Origin: an uncultured Eubacteriales bacterium
GTDB lineage: Bacteria; Bacillota; Clostridia; Christensenellales; CAG-138
Assembly (NCBI GenBank): GCA_902790115.1
Contig: CADAQS010000002.1
Location: 1-36,120 of the forward strand
Reading direction: 5' to 3'
Length of the DNA: 36,120 nucleotides
How positions within the stretch are numbered: position 1 is the stretch's first letter; every line of letters starts with the position of its first letter. Shown here one piece after another: positions 21,778-29,133 of the stretch. The notes below the pieces were generated by a model. The model ran no database searches and was not told the DNA's origin. It saw only the letters and a list, made by a program, of their open reading frames with translations. The position numbers and the translations under genes were made by a program.

Positions 21778-22881
21778 ATGAAACACATCGCGGTCATGAT
21801 CAAGCCGGCGTCGTCACTGTGCAATATGCGCTGCCGCTATTGCTTTTACGGCGATGAGGCGGCGCAGCGGGAAAGCGCATCGTTCGGCGTCATGCGGCAG
21901 GAAACGGCGGAGGCGGTTCTGGAGCGGATTCTCTGCTGCACGGAGGCGAAGGATCATCTTTCGATCTGCTTCCAGGGCGGCGAACCGACGCTTGCGGGTC
22001 TGCCGTTTTTCCGTTCGTTCATCCGGACGGCAAAGGAAACCGCCAAGCCGGGCGTACAGATCGATTTTCAGCTGCAGACGAACGGCCTTTTGCTTGATGA
22101 CGACTGGTGCACGTTCTTAAAAAGCGAGCCTTTTCTGGTCGGACTGTCGCTCGACGGCCCGAAGGAGCTTCATGACGGCGCGCGCCCGGACGCCGCGGAG
22201 GCGGGAACGTTTCGCCGCGTGCTTGCGGCAAAGGAGCGGCTGGAAGCGCACCATGTGCCGTACAACGTGCTGACCGTGCTGACCGGGGCGATTGCGCGGC
22301 ATCCGAAGGCGTACTGGCGGTTTTTGGTCGAGCAGAAGATCGGCTATGCACAGCTGATCCCGTGCCTCGGTCCGCTGGACGGCACAAAGAGCGACTATGC
22401 GCTGACCGCCGAACGGTATGCATCGTTTTACGCCGTGCTTTTTGCAGAGTGGAAAGCCGCGCTGCAGAAAGGCGAGTATATCAGCATCAAGCTGTTTGAC
22501 GATCTGATCAACCTGCTTGCGCACGGCGAGGTGAACGCCTGCGGGCTGCTCGGCAGCTGTCAGAAGCAGTTTGTGATCGAGGCGGACGGCAGCGTGTATC
22601 CGTGCGATTTCTACTGTCTTGATCGATACAGGATCGGCAGCCTGACCGAACAGACCTTTGCCAAACTGTATGAAAGCGAACCGTTATCCGCGTTCCTTTC
22701 GGAAAATACCCGTCCGGCGGCTTGTACGTCCTGTCCGTATGTTCGGATCTGCGGCGGCGGGTGCCGGCGGATGCGCGGCGGCGTCTATGCAGGTGCGGAC
22801 GGCGTCTGCGGACATCGTCTGCTGCTGGACCGCATCGGAACGGAGCTGCTGAAAACGGCTGCGGCATTCCGGCGGCGATGA
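21778..22881 (+). CDS. Radical SAM enzyme with SPASM domain (anaerobic sulfatase-maturase-like)
   Basis: 367 residues. The radical SAM 4Fe-4S motif C15-x3-C19-x2-C22 lies in KPASSLCNMRCRYCFYGDEA. FQGGEPTLAG supplies the GGE motif. The C-terminal SPASM part has cysteines in ACGLLGSCQKQFVIEADGSVYPCDFYCLDRYRIG and CTSCPYVRICGGGCRRM, binding two auxiliary clusters. The pattern fits the anSME family, which converts a sulfatase Ser/Cys into formylglycine, but relatives modify peptides. No sulfatase or obvious precursor peptide lies in the window. The ATG at 21778 is chosen for its AGGGGA ribosome binding site and because the family N-terminus begins here; the frame upstream is open only into the small RNA terminator. 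Confidence 0.88.
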   Translation: MKHIAVMIKPASSLCNMRCRYCFYGDEAAQRESASFGVMRQETAEAVLERILCCTEAKDHLSICFQGGEPTLAGLPFFRSFIRTAKETAKPGVQIDFQLQTNGLLLDDDWCTFLKSEPFLVGLSLDGPKELHDGARPDAAEAGTFRRVLAAKERLEAHHVPYNVLTVLTGAIARHPKAYWRFLVEQKIGYAQLIPCLGPLDGTKSDYALTAERYASFYAVLFAEWKAALQKGEYISIKLFDDLINLLAHGEVNACGLLGSCQKQFVIEADGSVYPCDFYCLDRYRIGSLTEQTFAKLYESEPLSAFLSENTRPAACTSCPYVRICGGGCRRMRGGVYAGADGVCGHRLLLDRIGTELLKTAAAFRRR

Positions 22882-22899
22882 TCTGTGCCTCAAACAAAG

Positions 22900-22935
22900 A
22901 AACCGGTGTGAACCATGGACGGTCACGCCGGTTTT
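22900..22935. terminator. Bidirectional terminator between radical SAM and XRE-TPR genes
   Basis: A 12-bp stem AAACCGGTGTGA / TCACGCCGGTTT (one wobble) with an 11-nt loop; TTTT on plus and TTTCTTTG on minus. It lies between converging genes. Confidence 0.85.
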
Positions 22936-22951
22936 GTGCTTTTCGGACGCC

Positions 22952-23986
22952 TTATGCCTTGGCAAGCAGGCGAGCCTTCTTCTCTTCCATGTTTTTGAGA
23001 TCGTCGCCCTCGGTGAAGCCCCATTCGTTTTTCAGCAGGTCGAGGATCCGGTCGCAGGTTTCTGCGGCCTTTCGATAGTCGCCGAGGATGCAGTAGATAT
23101 CGCAGATGCCCATCAGCTCATCCTGGAATCGCGGATGCCGGGCGCTCTTTTCAAATGAGCGTTCATAGAGCTCGATCGCTTTCCGGTAGTCGCATTTTTT
23201 CGCGCAGTACTGCGCGGCTTCGAACAGGCAGACCGAGTCGTCCGGGTGCGCGGCGACCAGCGCGTCCATGATCCGGTCGGCGGTCGCGGCGTCAAAGCGG
23301 GCAAGCGCAATGTGCGCCCGATAGGTTTCGCAGATGAACGGATTTGCGTCCGCATGCGCGGCGACTTGCGCAAGATACCGCTCGGCTTCGTCTGCACGGT
23401 GATCGGCGATCAGATTGTCGAGCAGATACCAGTACGGCATGGTCAGGTCGGGATGCTCTTTGACCTGCTCCCGATAGAACTCGATCGCTTCCGTGTGATT
23501 GGAAATGTTCCAGTCCCATGCCGCATGACCGTCCGCCTTCTGCAGGATCCACTGACAACCTTTTTCTTCGGGGGAGAGCAGGATCGCGTCCTTGGCATAG
23601 CGGCTCGCTTTCTTTGCGAACATCTGCATACGGTGCCAGTAGAGATACGCGATCAGCTCGGTCGCCCGCTTTTTGTTCTGACGGTCGGAAAGCTGCGATT
23701 TCAGAAACTCTTCATATTCCAGAAACACGTCCTGCGGCAGATTGTCCTCGATGTCCAGCCGGTTTTCGATCCGGTTGAAGCGCTGATCCGCAGTCAGATC
23801 GAACAGGTCGTCGATGCTGACGCCGAAGATCTCCGCGAGTAGCGGCAGCGTCGTGATATCCGGCATTGCGACCGCGTTCTCCCATTTGGATACCGACTGC
23901 GGACCGATCCCGAGCTTTTCCGCGAGCTGTTCCTGCGTCAATCCCGCTTTGAAGCGAAGCTGTTTGATTTTCTTTCCCAGTTCCAT
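22952..23986 (-). CDS. XRE-family regulator with C-terminal TPR-like repeats
   Basis: 344 residues. Residues 1-65 are a lambda-repressor/XRE helix-turn-helix (MELGKKIKQLRFKAGLTQEQLAEKLGIGPQSVSKWENAVAMPDITTLPLLAEIFGVSIDDLFD). The remainder is all-helical with TPR-like units (for example HTEAIEFYREQVKEHPDLTMPYWYLLDNLIADHRADEAERYLAQVAAH, YRKAIELYERSFEKSARHPRFQDELMGICDIYCILGDYRKAAETCDRIL). Proteins of this plan bind DNA under control of a small molecule or peptide through the TPR part (RRNPP-like), but many are orphan regulators. No adjacent peptide gene is seen. The ATG at 23984-23986 is preceded by AAGGAGG and a clear promoter. It forms a single-gene unit. Confidence 0.88.
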   Translation of the reverse strand: MELGKKIKQLRFKAGLTQEQLAEKLGIGPQSVSKWENAVAMPDITTLPLLAEIFGVSIDDLFDLTADQRFNRIENRLDIEDNLPQDVFLEYEEFLKSQLSDRQNKKRATELIAYLYWHRMQMFAKKASRYAKDAILLSPEEKGCQWILQKADGHAAWDWNISNHTEAIEFYREQVKEHPDLTMPYWYLLDNLIADHRADEAERYLAQVAAHADANPFICETYRAHIALARFDAATADRIMDALVAAHPDDSVCLFEAAQYCAKKCDYRKAIELYERSFEKSARHPRFQDELMGICDIYCILGDYRKAAETCDRILDLLKNEWGFTEGDDLKNMEEKKARLLAKA

Positions 23987-24030
23987 ATTGTTTTCCTCCT
24001 TGCTGCGTTCGGCTTTCTGTTTACAGGCTC

Positions 24031-24059
24031 ATTATACGGGAATGTGCGCCCGTTTTCCA
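24031..24059 (-). promoter_or_regulatory. Promoter of XRE-TPR regulator gene
   Basis: Minus strand TGGAAA (24054-24059), 17-base spacer, TATAAT (24031-24036). Confidence 0.7.
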
Positions 24060-24107
24060 TAACGCAGATCGCAAGTCGTTTCGCCCATCGGGAGAGTTCT
24101 CAAATAC

Positions 24108-24141
24108 AAAGGAAGCAGATTCTGCACGAATTGCCTCCTTT
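24108..24141 (-). terminator. Long hairpin downstream of nitroreductase gene
   Basis: AAAGGAGGCA plus ATTC pair with GAAT plus TGCTTCCTTT (14 bp, one wobble, one bulged base), starting 10 nt after the stop. The tail GTATTTGAG is a poor U-run, so it may stabilise the 3' end or terminate weakly. Confidence 0.6.
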
Positions 24142-24151
24142 CCAACGGGAT

Positions 24152-24646
24152 TCAGATCGTATGGATGCGGGACGGGTCGAACCGGTCCTGCTGCTTTCGC
24201 GATTCCGCAGGATAGCCGAGCGGCACGAGCGCGAATGCATGCAGCGTTTCGGGCAGGTGCAGCAGCTTGTCCACGGCTGCAACGCGATCCTGCTGCGGGT
24301 AGATGCCGAGCCAAACGCCGCCGAGTCCTTCGGATACGATCGAAAGCAGCAGATTTTCGGTCGCGATCGCCAAATCGACCGGCGCATATTCGGGCAGCCA
24401 GATGCCCTCGGTTCGGTAGCACGGCACAAGCACGACCGGCGCATCGGCCGCGCAGCCGGCATAGCGGTGTACCTGGGACAGCGCGCGGATCATTTCGGGA
24501 GCGGTGACGACATAGAACTCCCACGGCTGCTGGTTGCCTGCGGAAGGGGCGGCCATGGCGGCGCGCAGAAGGGCTTCGATCTTTTCCGGTTCGACCGGAC
24601 GGTCCTGATACTTCCGGATGCTGACGCGCTCAAAGATTTCGTTCAT
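24152..24646 (-). CDS. Nitroreductase family protein
   Basis: 164 residues of the FMN-dependent nitroreductase fold, a short single-domain form. It starts MNEIFERVSIRKYQDRPVEPEKIEALLRAAMAAPSAGNQQPWEFYVV, with the FMN-contacting RxSIRKY and APSAGNQQPW motifs. VDLAIATENLLLSIVSEGLGGVWLGIYP follows near residues 85-112. Likely role: NAD(P)H-dependent reduction of nitro or quinone compounds; the true substrate is unknown. The start at 24644-24646 has AGGAGA upstream. The frame is open further 5', but that part lies inside the esterase gene, which overlaps this one by 17 nt, indicating an operon. Confidence 0.9.
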   Translation of the reverse strand: MNEIFERVSIRKYQDRPVEPEKIEALLRAAMAAPSAGNQQPWEFYVVTAPEMIRALSQVHRYAGCAADAPVVLVPCYRTEGIWLPEYAPVDLAIATENLLLSIVSEGLGGVWLGIYPQQDRVAAVDKLLHLPETLHAFALVPLGYPAESRKQQDRFDPSRIHTI

Positions 24647-25331
24647 TTGCGGGGTTCTCCTTTTCTGATTCTGCGATTCTTTGCAGCAGCCACGCAAAGC
24701 CCTTTGCAGTGCGCAGGTCCGCGTTTTGAAAATGATTGCCCGGATTCCATTCGAGGACGGAATCGGTTCCGTGCGCAAGCAGCGTTGCGTATTGGGCGCG
24801 GATCGCATCGCCGACGCGCTTCATGACCGGATGTTTCGTTCGCTCTTCGCGATCGCCGAGGCTCAGGTAAATGTGCTGCGCCTTCGGCTTTCGGTCTTCT
24901 CGGAATTCCTCCCAGCCCGGAAACCAGACCGAGGGGGAGACCGCTGCGGCGCCTTGGAACATGTCCGAACAGTATGCCGCCCACAGCGCGAAAAATCCCG
25001 CAAGCGAGTATCCGCCGATCACGCAGGCGCGCGCATCCTTGCCGAGCGCGGGCACAAGATCGTGCTCCAGAAAGGCAAGCAGCGCTTCCGCTCCGTTTCC
25101 GAACGGTTCGCTGCCGAACACCGGCGGCGCTTCCCACGGCGACAGCTCCCGGTTCCAGTCGACCGCAAACGCCGCCAGGCAGAACGGCACGTTCGCAAGC
25201 CGCGCGATTTCGGCGGTCTGTGCGTTCAGACCGTCCTCATCGCGCGGGTCGGTCGGCTGTATCAGAAGGTACGGCGCATCCGGCGTTCCGAACAGCCGGA
25301 CGGTTCGATTTTGTATCATTCTCTGTTCCAT
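24630..25331 (-). CDS. Alpha/beta-hydrolase fold esterase (putative esterase family)
   Basis: 233 residues. The nucleophile elbow GGYSLAG (near residue 106-112) gives the catalytic serine, the late EWNPGNHFQNAD gives the histidine, and an acidic residue probably lies in LSLGDREE. The pattern resembles the putative esterase (PF00756-like) group. It has no signal peptide, so it is cytoplasmic. The start is uncertain: ATG at 25329-25331 (used here) or ATG at 25317-25319. Neither has a good Shine-Dalgarno sequence. The promoter -10 box ends only 6 nt before the first ATG, so the mRNA may be leaderless. It is cotranscribed with the nitroreductase gene, which it overlaps by 17 nt. Confidence 0.8.
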   Translation of the reverse strand: MEQRMIQNRTVRLFGTPDAPYLLIQPTDPRDEDGLNAQTAEIARLANVPFCLAAFAVDWNRELSPWEAPPVFGSEPFGNGAEALLAFLEHDLVPALGKDARACVIGGYSLAGFFALWAAYCSDMFQGAAAVSPSVWFPGWEEFREDRKPKAQHIYLSLGDREERTKHPVMKRVGDAIRAQYATLLAHGTDSVLEWNPGNHFQNADLRTAKGFAWLLQRIAESEKENPANERNL

Positions 25332-25337
25332 ACCGGT

Positions 25338-25367
25338 ATCATACCACAGCCGGAAGACGGATGCCAA
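25338..25367 (-). promoter_or_regulatory. Promoter of esterase-nitroreductase operon
   Basis: Minus strand TTGGCA (25362-25367), 18-base spacer and TATGAT (25338-25343) with an extended -10 TG. The expected start falls on or beside the ATG at 25331. Confidence 0.7.
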
Positions 25368-25394
25368 CGTTTTTTCGCGGATTGAAGCGCATAC

Positions 25395-25426
25395 AAAAAC
25401 GCCGGAACGGAGATCCGTTTCCGGCG
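25395..25426 (-). terminator. Terminator of CotF-like gene
   Basis: Minus strand CGCCGGAA-A-CGGA / TCCG-TTCCGGCG (12 bp with one bulged A, 2-nt apex) followed by TTTTTGT. Confidence 0.88.
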
Positions 25427-25441
25427 CGGATGCAAAGGAGG

Positions 25442-25897
25442 TCAGGCGGTCATGCCGTGGGCGGCCATGTAGTCGTAGATGCGCTTGCCGTGCTCCTGCT
25501 CTTCCTTCTGGATGTGGTTCAGAACGTCGCGCGCCTGCGCGCTGACAAACTCGAAGATGCAGGTGTCGTACAGCGACGAGACGTGCTTTTCGGTATCGAG
25601 CGCGTCGCGGCAGAGATACTCGTCCTCCTCGCTGGCGGCGGGCTTTTTGGCCTTGCTGTCGGAGGCGTTTTCCGGCTGCGCCTTGGAGCCGCCGGCGTTC
25701 ATCTGGGGGATCGTGCCGCTCTGCATCTGTTCGAGCGTGGCATAGTGTTCCTCTTCGGTCGTTTTGATGTCCTCAAACAGTGTTTTCAGTTCCTCATCGC
25801 AGGCACGCTCGGCGTAGTCGGCGTACTTTTCGATGCAGATCTGTTCCGAGTTCATCATATCCTGCAAAAGCATGGTTTCCTTTTGCGTCCATTTCAT
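25442..25897 (-). CDS. CotF-family (ferritin-like fold) spore protein
   Basis: 151 residues in two helical halves joined by a polar, low-complexity linker (about residues 60-95, rich in Ser/Ala/Lys/Pro). The C-terminal half (ALDTEKHVSSLYDTCIFEFVSAQARDVLNHIQKEEQEHGKRIYDYMAAHGM) matches the spore coat protein F (Coat_F) pattern. Each half keeps an ExxH motif (E48-x2-H51 and E133-x2-H136) and an upstream glutamate (E18/E23 and E103), so a di-iron site as in rubrerythrin-like proteins is possible. The ATG at 25895-25897 follows GAGGTGAT. The promoter (25917-25946) looks like a forespore sigma-G promoter. It lies alone between terminators and ends in one. Family call good; iron binding is inference. 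Confidence 0.82.
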   Translation of the reverse strand: MKWTQKETMLLQDMMNSEQICIEKYADYAERACDEELKTLFEDIKTTEEEHYATLEQMQSGTIPQMNAGGSKAQPENASDSKAKKPAASEEDEYLCRDALDTEKHVSSLYDTCIFEFVSAQARDVLNHIQKEEQEHGKRIYDYMAAHGMTA

Positions 25898-25916
25898 GTT
25901 TTCATCACCTCATCCC

Positions 25917-25946
25917 CAGTATGTCCGTTCCGGCGTTGCGGTATAC
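25917..25946 (-). promoter_or_regulatory. Sigma-G-like promoter of CotF-like gene
   Basis: Minus strand GTATA (25942-25946), 18-base spacer, CATACTG (25917-25923), against the sigma-G consensus GHATR, 17-18 bases, CATNNTA (one mismatch). No sigma-A promoter is visible in the short gap. Confidence 0.5.
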
Positions 25947-25975
25947 AAAAGCGCACCCGCGAAAAACGGGCGCGC
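25947..25975 (-). terminator. Terminator of pheS-pheT-nadE operon
   Basis: A 9-bp stem GCGCGCCCG / CGGGTGCGC (one wobble) with a 7-nt loop, followed by TTTT on the minus strand, 21 nt after the nadE stop. It touches the -35 of the CotF-like gene. Confidence 0.8.
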
Positions 25976-25996
25976 CGGTCGGTTTTTGCCGGATGG

Positions 25997-26752
25997 TTAT
26001 TTTGCCGCGAGCTCGGGACCGTTGTACGGATAAGTCGGCATCAGCTGCAGCTTGAACAGGTTTAAGCGGTGCTTGCGGTCAATCCGTTCCTTGGTCGCGG
26101 GATCGTCGATTTCGCCGGTTCGGATGTAGCGGTCAAGCACGGCATAGGTGAAGCCGAGGTTGTCCTCGTCCGTCTTGCCGCACAGGCCGTCGGACGGAAC
26201 CTTGTACACAAGCGAATCGGGCAGGCCGAGCGCGGTGCCGAGCTGCCGGACCTCGCTCACGGTCAGCTTTCCGAGCGGGCAGACGTCGCCGACGGAGTCG
26301 CCGTAGCGCGTGGAATAGCCGACCCAATCCTCGGACAGATTGCAGGTGTTGATGACGCGGCCGTTGTTTGACTGCGACACCGCATACAGCGTGCTCATGC
26401 GGAGCCGCGGCGCTAAATTCACGCGCGCCTGTTCGGAGAACTGCACGCCGGAGAAGAAGATTGCGTTGACAACGCCGTCGTACGCTTCCTTGATATTTAC
26501 GATGTAGTTCCGGATGCCGAGGTGTCCGACGAGCGCGAGCGCGTCGTCGATGTCGGCTTGTTCGCCGTTGGGCATCAGCACGCCGATCACGCGTTCACGG
26601 CCGAGTGCGGCGACGCACAGTGCCGCCGTGACCGAGCTGTCCTTGCCGCCGGAGATGCCGATGACCGCGTTGCAGCCCTTGCCGTTTTCGTCAAACCAGT
26701 TCTGCAGCCATGCGATCAGATCCGCTTTGGTCTTTTCCACGTCGAATGCCAT
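25997..26752 (-). CDS. nadE: NH3-dependent NAD+ synthetase
   Basis: 251 residues. It adenylates nicotinic acid adenine dinucleotide and amidates it with ammonia to make NAD+. The PP-loop motif GISGGKDSSVTAALCVAALG lies near residues 33-52. Further NadE blocks are VLMPNGEQADIDDA, NTCNLSEDWVGYSTRYGDSVGDVCPLGKLTVSEVRQLG, and VPSDGLCGKTDEDNLGFTYAVLD. There is no glutaminase (nitrilase) domain, so it depends on free ammonia or an outside amidotransferase. The ATG at 26750-26752 follows the pheT stop by 4 nt with GAGAGGAT ahead, so it belongs to the Phe T-box operon, an unusual regulatory placement for NAD synthesis. Confidence 0.95.
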   Translation of the reverse strand: MAFDVEKTKADLIAWLQNWFDENGKGCNAVIGISGGKDSSVTAALCVAALGRERVIGVLMPNGEQADIDDALALVGHLGIRNYIVNIKEAYDGVVNAIFFSGVQFSEQARVNLAPRLRMSTLYAVSQSNNGRVINTCNLSEDWVGYSTRYGDSVGDVCPLGKLTVSEVRQLGTALGLPDSLVYKVPSDGLCGKTDEDNLGFTYAVLDRYIRTGEIDDPATKERIDRKHRLNLFKLQLMPTYPYNGPELAAK

Positions 26753-26756
26753 GCCG

Positions 26757-29120
26757 TTATCCTCTCAATACGATATTTTTCTTGGCCAGATCACCGAGCA
26801 CGTCGTCGATGTACGCCTGTACCTCGGGCTTGCTCAGCGTCTTGACCGGAGAAACAAAGTGCAGCCGCACCGTGATGCTCTTGACCTCGGCCTCGTACAC
26901 GTCGACGAGCGAGATCTTCTTAAGCGTATCGTTGGGCTTGGCAGCAAACGCCGATTCGATGTCACCGAACGTGCCGTCCTTGTCGATGACGAACGACAGG
27001 TCGATATCGATGCCCGGGAACTTCGACGGCTCCTCGTAGACGATTTCATTTTCGGGAATCTCGGCAAAGCTGTCGAGGTCCATCTCAGCCGTCAGCAGGA
27101 AAGCGCGCTTGTCGATCGCTTCCTGCACCGCGGGGTGCACGACGGCGACGTAGCCGAGCACCTTGCCGCAGACCACGATCGAAGCCGTATTGGCGGGGTG
27201 CTGCCAGGCAAACGTCGGAACGGTGCGCTCGAACGTGACCTTCTGCCGCCGCAGGTTCCAGACCATCGTCGAGATCATGTCGAGGAACAGCGCGAACGGA
27301 ACACGCTGCACGAGCGCATGCGACTGAACCGCAACGCCGAGGGTGCGGCGCTCGTTGCAGTCGCCGTTCTCCTTCTGCCCTGCGACGACGCGGCCGATCT
27401 CGAACACGCCGAAGTCGGGCGCAAAGAAGCGGTTTTCGTTGAGCACCGGCAGCAGTGTCTGCTGCATCGAATTGCGCAGTACGGTCGTATCGGGGTTCAT
27501 GCCGTTGAGCAGGCTGACGTTTTCGGGCAGCGGGATGTTCAGACCGGAGAGCTTTTTCGCATCGCACCAGATGTAGGTATGCACCTCATGCAGACCGAAC
27601 TGCTTGACGAGCGCATCCTTGATCGCGGCCTCGTCGGCCTTGACACGCAGCGGGCGAACCGGATGCAGCGCGCTCAGAGTCGTTTCAATGCTGAAATTGT
27701 CGTATCCGTAGATGCGTGTGATCTCTTCCACAACGTCGGCCTTAATCGTGACGTCCTTGGTCGCGCGCCACGACGGGACGAGCACCTTAAACGCGTCGCC
27801 GGTGCGGGTCACGCCGAAACCGAGCCGCGTCAGCGTATCGACGATCTGATCGCCGGAGATCTGGATGCCCGTATAGCGGTCGATAAACGCCTGATCGAAG
27901 TCAAGCGTGATCGTATCATAGTGAAAACCGTAGCGGTCGGTAAAGCGCGAAACGACGGTTGCGCCGGGGTCGATTGCAAGCAGGAGCTTTGTAAAGCGCG
28001 CCGAGGCGAGCTTGCACAGCTCGGGATCGAGCGTTTTTTCGTAGCGCATTGAGGCGTCGGTGCGAAGTCCCACGCGCGTGGAGGTCTTGCGGACGGAAAC
28101 GGCGGAGAAGTTCGCGCACTCGAGCGTAACCGAATCGGTATCCGCGACGATCTCGCTGTCGAGACCGCCCATAACGCCCGCGATGCAGACCGGCGTTTCG
28201 TCGCTCTTGATCATCAGCGTCTCGGGATCGATGCGGCGCTTGACGCCGTCGAGCGTTTCAAACTCGAACGGCTCGGGGAAGCGCTCGACCTGAATCGTGG
28301 AGATCTTGCGGGAATCGAAGGCGTGCATCGGCTGACCGAGCTCAAGCATGACGTAGTTGGTCAGGTCGGCAAGCAGCGAGATCGCGCGCATGCCGCAATA
28401 GTACAGGCGGATCTGCATGTCGATCGGGCTGACCGACTTTTTCACGTTGTCGATGCGAAGCGCGGTATAGCGGTAGCACAGCTCGCTGTCGATTCTGCCG
28501 AGCGGGACTTCCGGAAGGCTCGCGTATACGTTGAGATCGGCAAGGTCGAGGCCTTTGAGCGGCCGCTTTGCGATCGCGGAGAATTCGCGCGCGATGCCGT
28601 AATGTCCCCACAGGTCGGGACGGTTGGTCAGCGACTTGTTGTCCACCTCGAACACGGTGTCGCGGATTGCGTACAGATCGGTTACGAGCGCGCCGAGCGG
28701 CGCGTCTTCGGGCAACTCCAAAAGTCCTGTGGAGCTGTCCGCAATGCCGAGCTCCTGCGCCGAGCAGCACATGCCGCGGGACACAACGCCTGCGATCGTG
28801 GCTTCGCCGATCGTCATGCCGACAACCGATGCGCCGAACGGCGCGAACGGGATCCGCATGCCTTCGCGCACGTTGGGCGCGCCGCACACGCAGTGATCTT
28901 CATGATCGCCGAGACAGACCGTCACCAGATGCAGTTTTTTCGAGTTCGGATGCGGCTCGACTTTGGTCACTTCGGCGACGACAACGCCCTGCACCTCTTT
29001 GCCGAGCTCATAGACTTCCTCGACCTCTGCGGTCGAGAGCGTGAACCGGTGGATCAGATCGTTGAGATCGAGACCGGAAAGATCGACGTAATCGGAGATC
29101 CAATTCATGGAAACTTTCAT
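26757..29120 (-). CDS. pheT: Phenylalanyl-tRNA synthetase beta subunit
   Basis: 787 residues, full length for bacterial PheT. Order: an N-terminal OB-fold tRNA-binding domain (~40-150, VVVAEVTKVEPHPNSKKLHLVTVCLGD), B3/B4 editing domain (~210-380), B5 domain (~400-470), the catalytic-like core (~480-680), and a C-terminal ferredoxin-fold anticodon-binding domain (~695-787, EPSKFPGIDIDLSFVIDKDGTFGDIES). It forms the alpha2-beta2 enzyme with PheS and edits mischarged Tyr-tRNA(Phe). The ATG at 29118-29120 lies 13 nt after pheS. The ATG has an AGGAGG-type site within that gap. Nothing is missing. Confidence 0.96.
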   Translation of the reverse strand: MKVSMNWISDYVDLSGLDLNDLIHRFTLSTAEVEEVYELGKEVQGVVVAEVTKVEPHPNSKKLHLVTVCLGDHEDHCVCGAPNVREGMRIPFAPFGASVVGMTIGEATIAGVVSRGMCCSAQELGIADSSTGLLELPEDAPLGALVTDLYAIRDTVFEVDNKSLTNRPDLWGHYGIAREFSAIAKRPLKGLDLADLNVYASLPEVPLGRIDSELCYRYTALRIDNVKKSVSPIDMQIRLYYCGMRAISLLADLTNYVMLELGQPMHAFDSRKISTIQVERFPEPFEFETLDGVKRRIDPETLMIKSDETPVCIAGVMGGLDSEIVADTDSVTLECANFSAVSVRKTSTRVGLRTDASMRYEKTLDPELCKLASARFTKLLLAIDPGATVVSRFTDRYGFHYDTITLDFDQAFIDRYTGIQISGDQIVDTLTRLGFGVTRTGDAFKVLVPSWRATKDVTIKADVVEEITRIYGYDNFSIETTLSALHPVRPLRVKADEAAIKDALVKQFGLHEVHTYIWCDAKKLSGLNIPLPENVSLLNGMNPDTTVLRNSMQQTLLPVLNENRFFAPDFGVFEIGRVVAGQKENGDCNERRTLGVAVQSHALVQRVPFALFLDMISTMVWNLRRQKVTFERTVPTFAWQHPANTASIVVCGKVLGYVAVVHPAVQEAIDKRAFLLTAEMDLDSFAEIPENEIVYEEPSKFPGIDIDLSFVIDKDGTFGDIESAFAAKPNDTLKKISLVDVYEAEVKSITVRLHFVSPVKTLSKPEVQAYIDDVLGDLAKKNIVLRG

Positions 29121-29133
29121 GGTGCCGTCCTCC

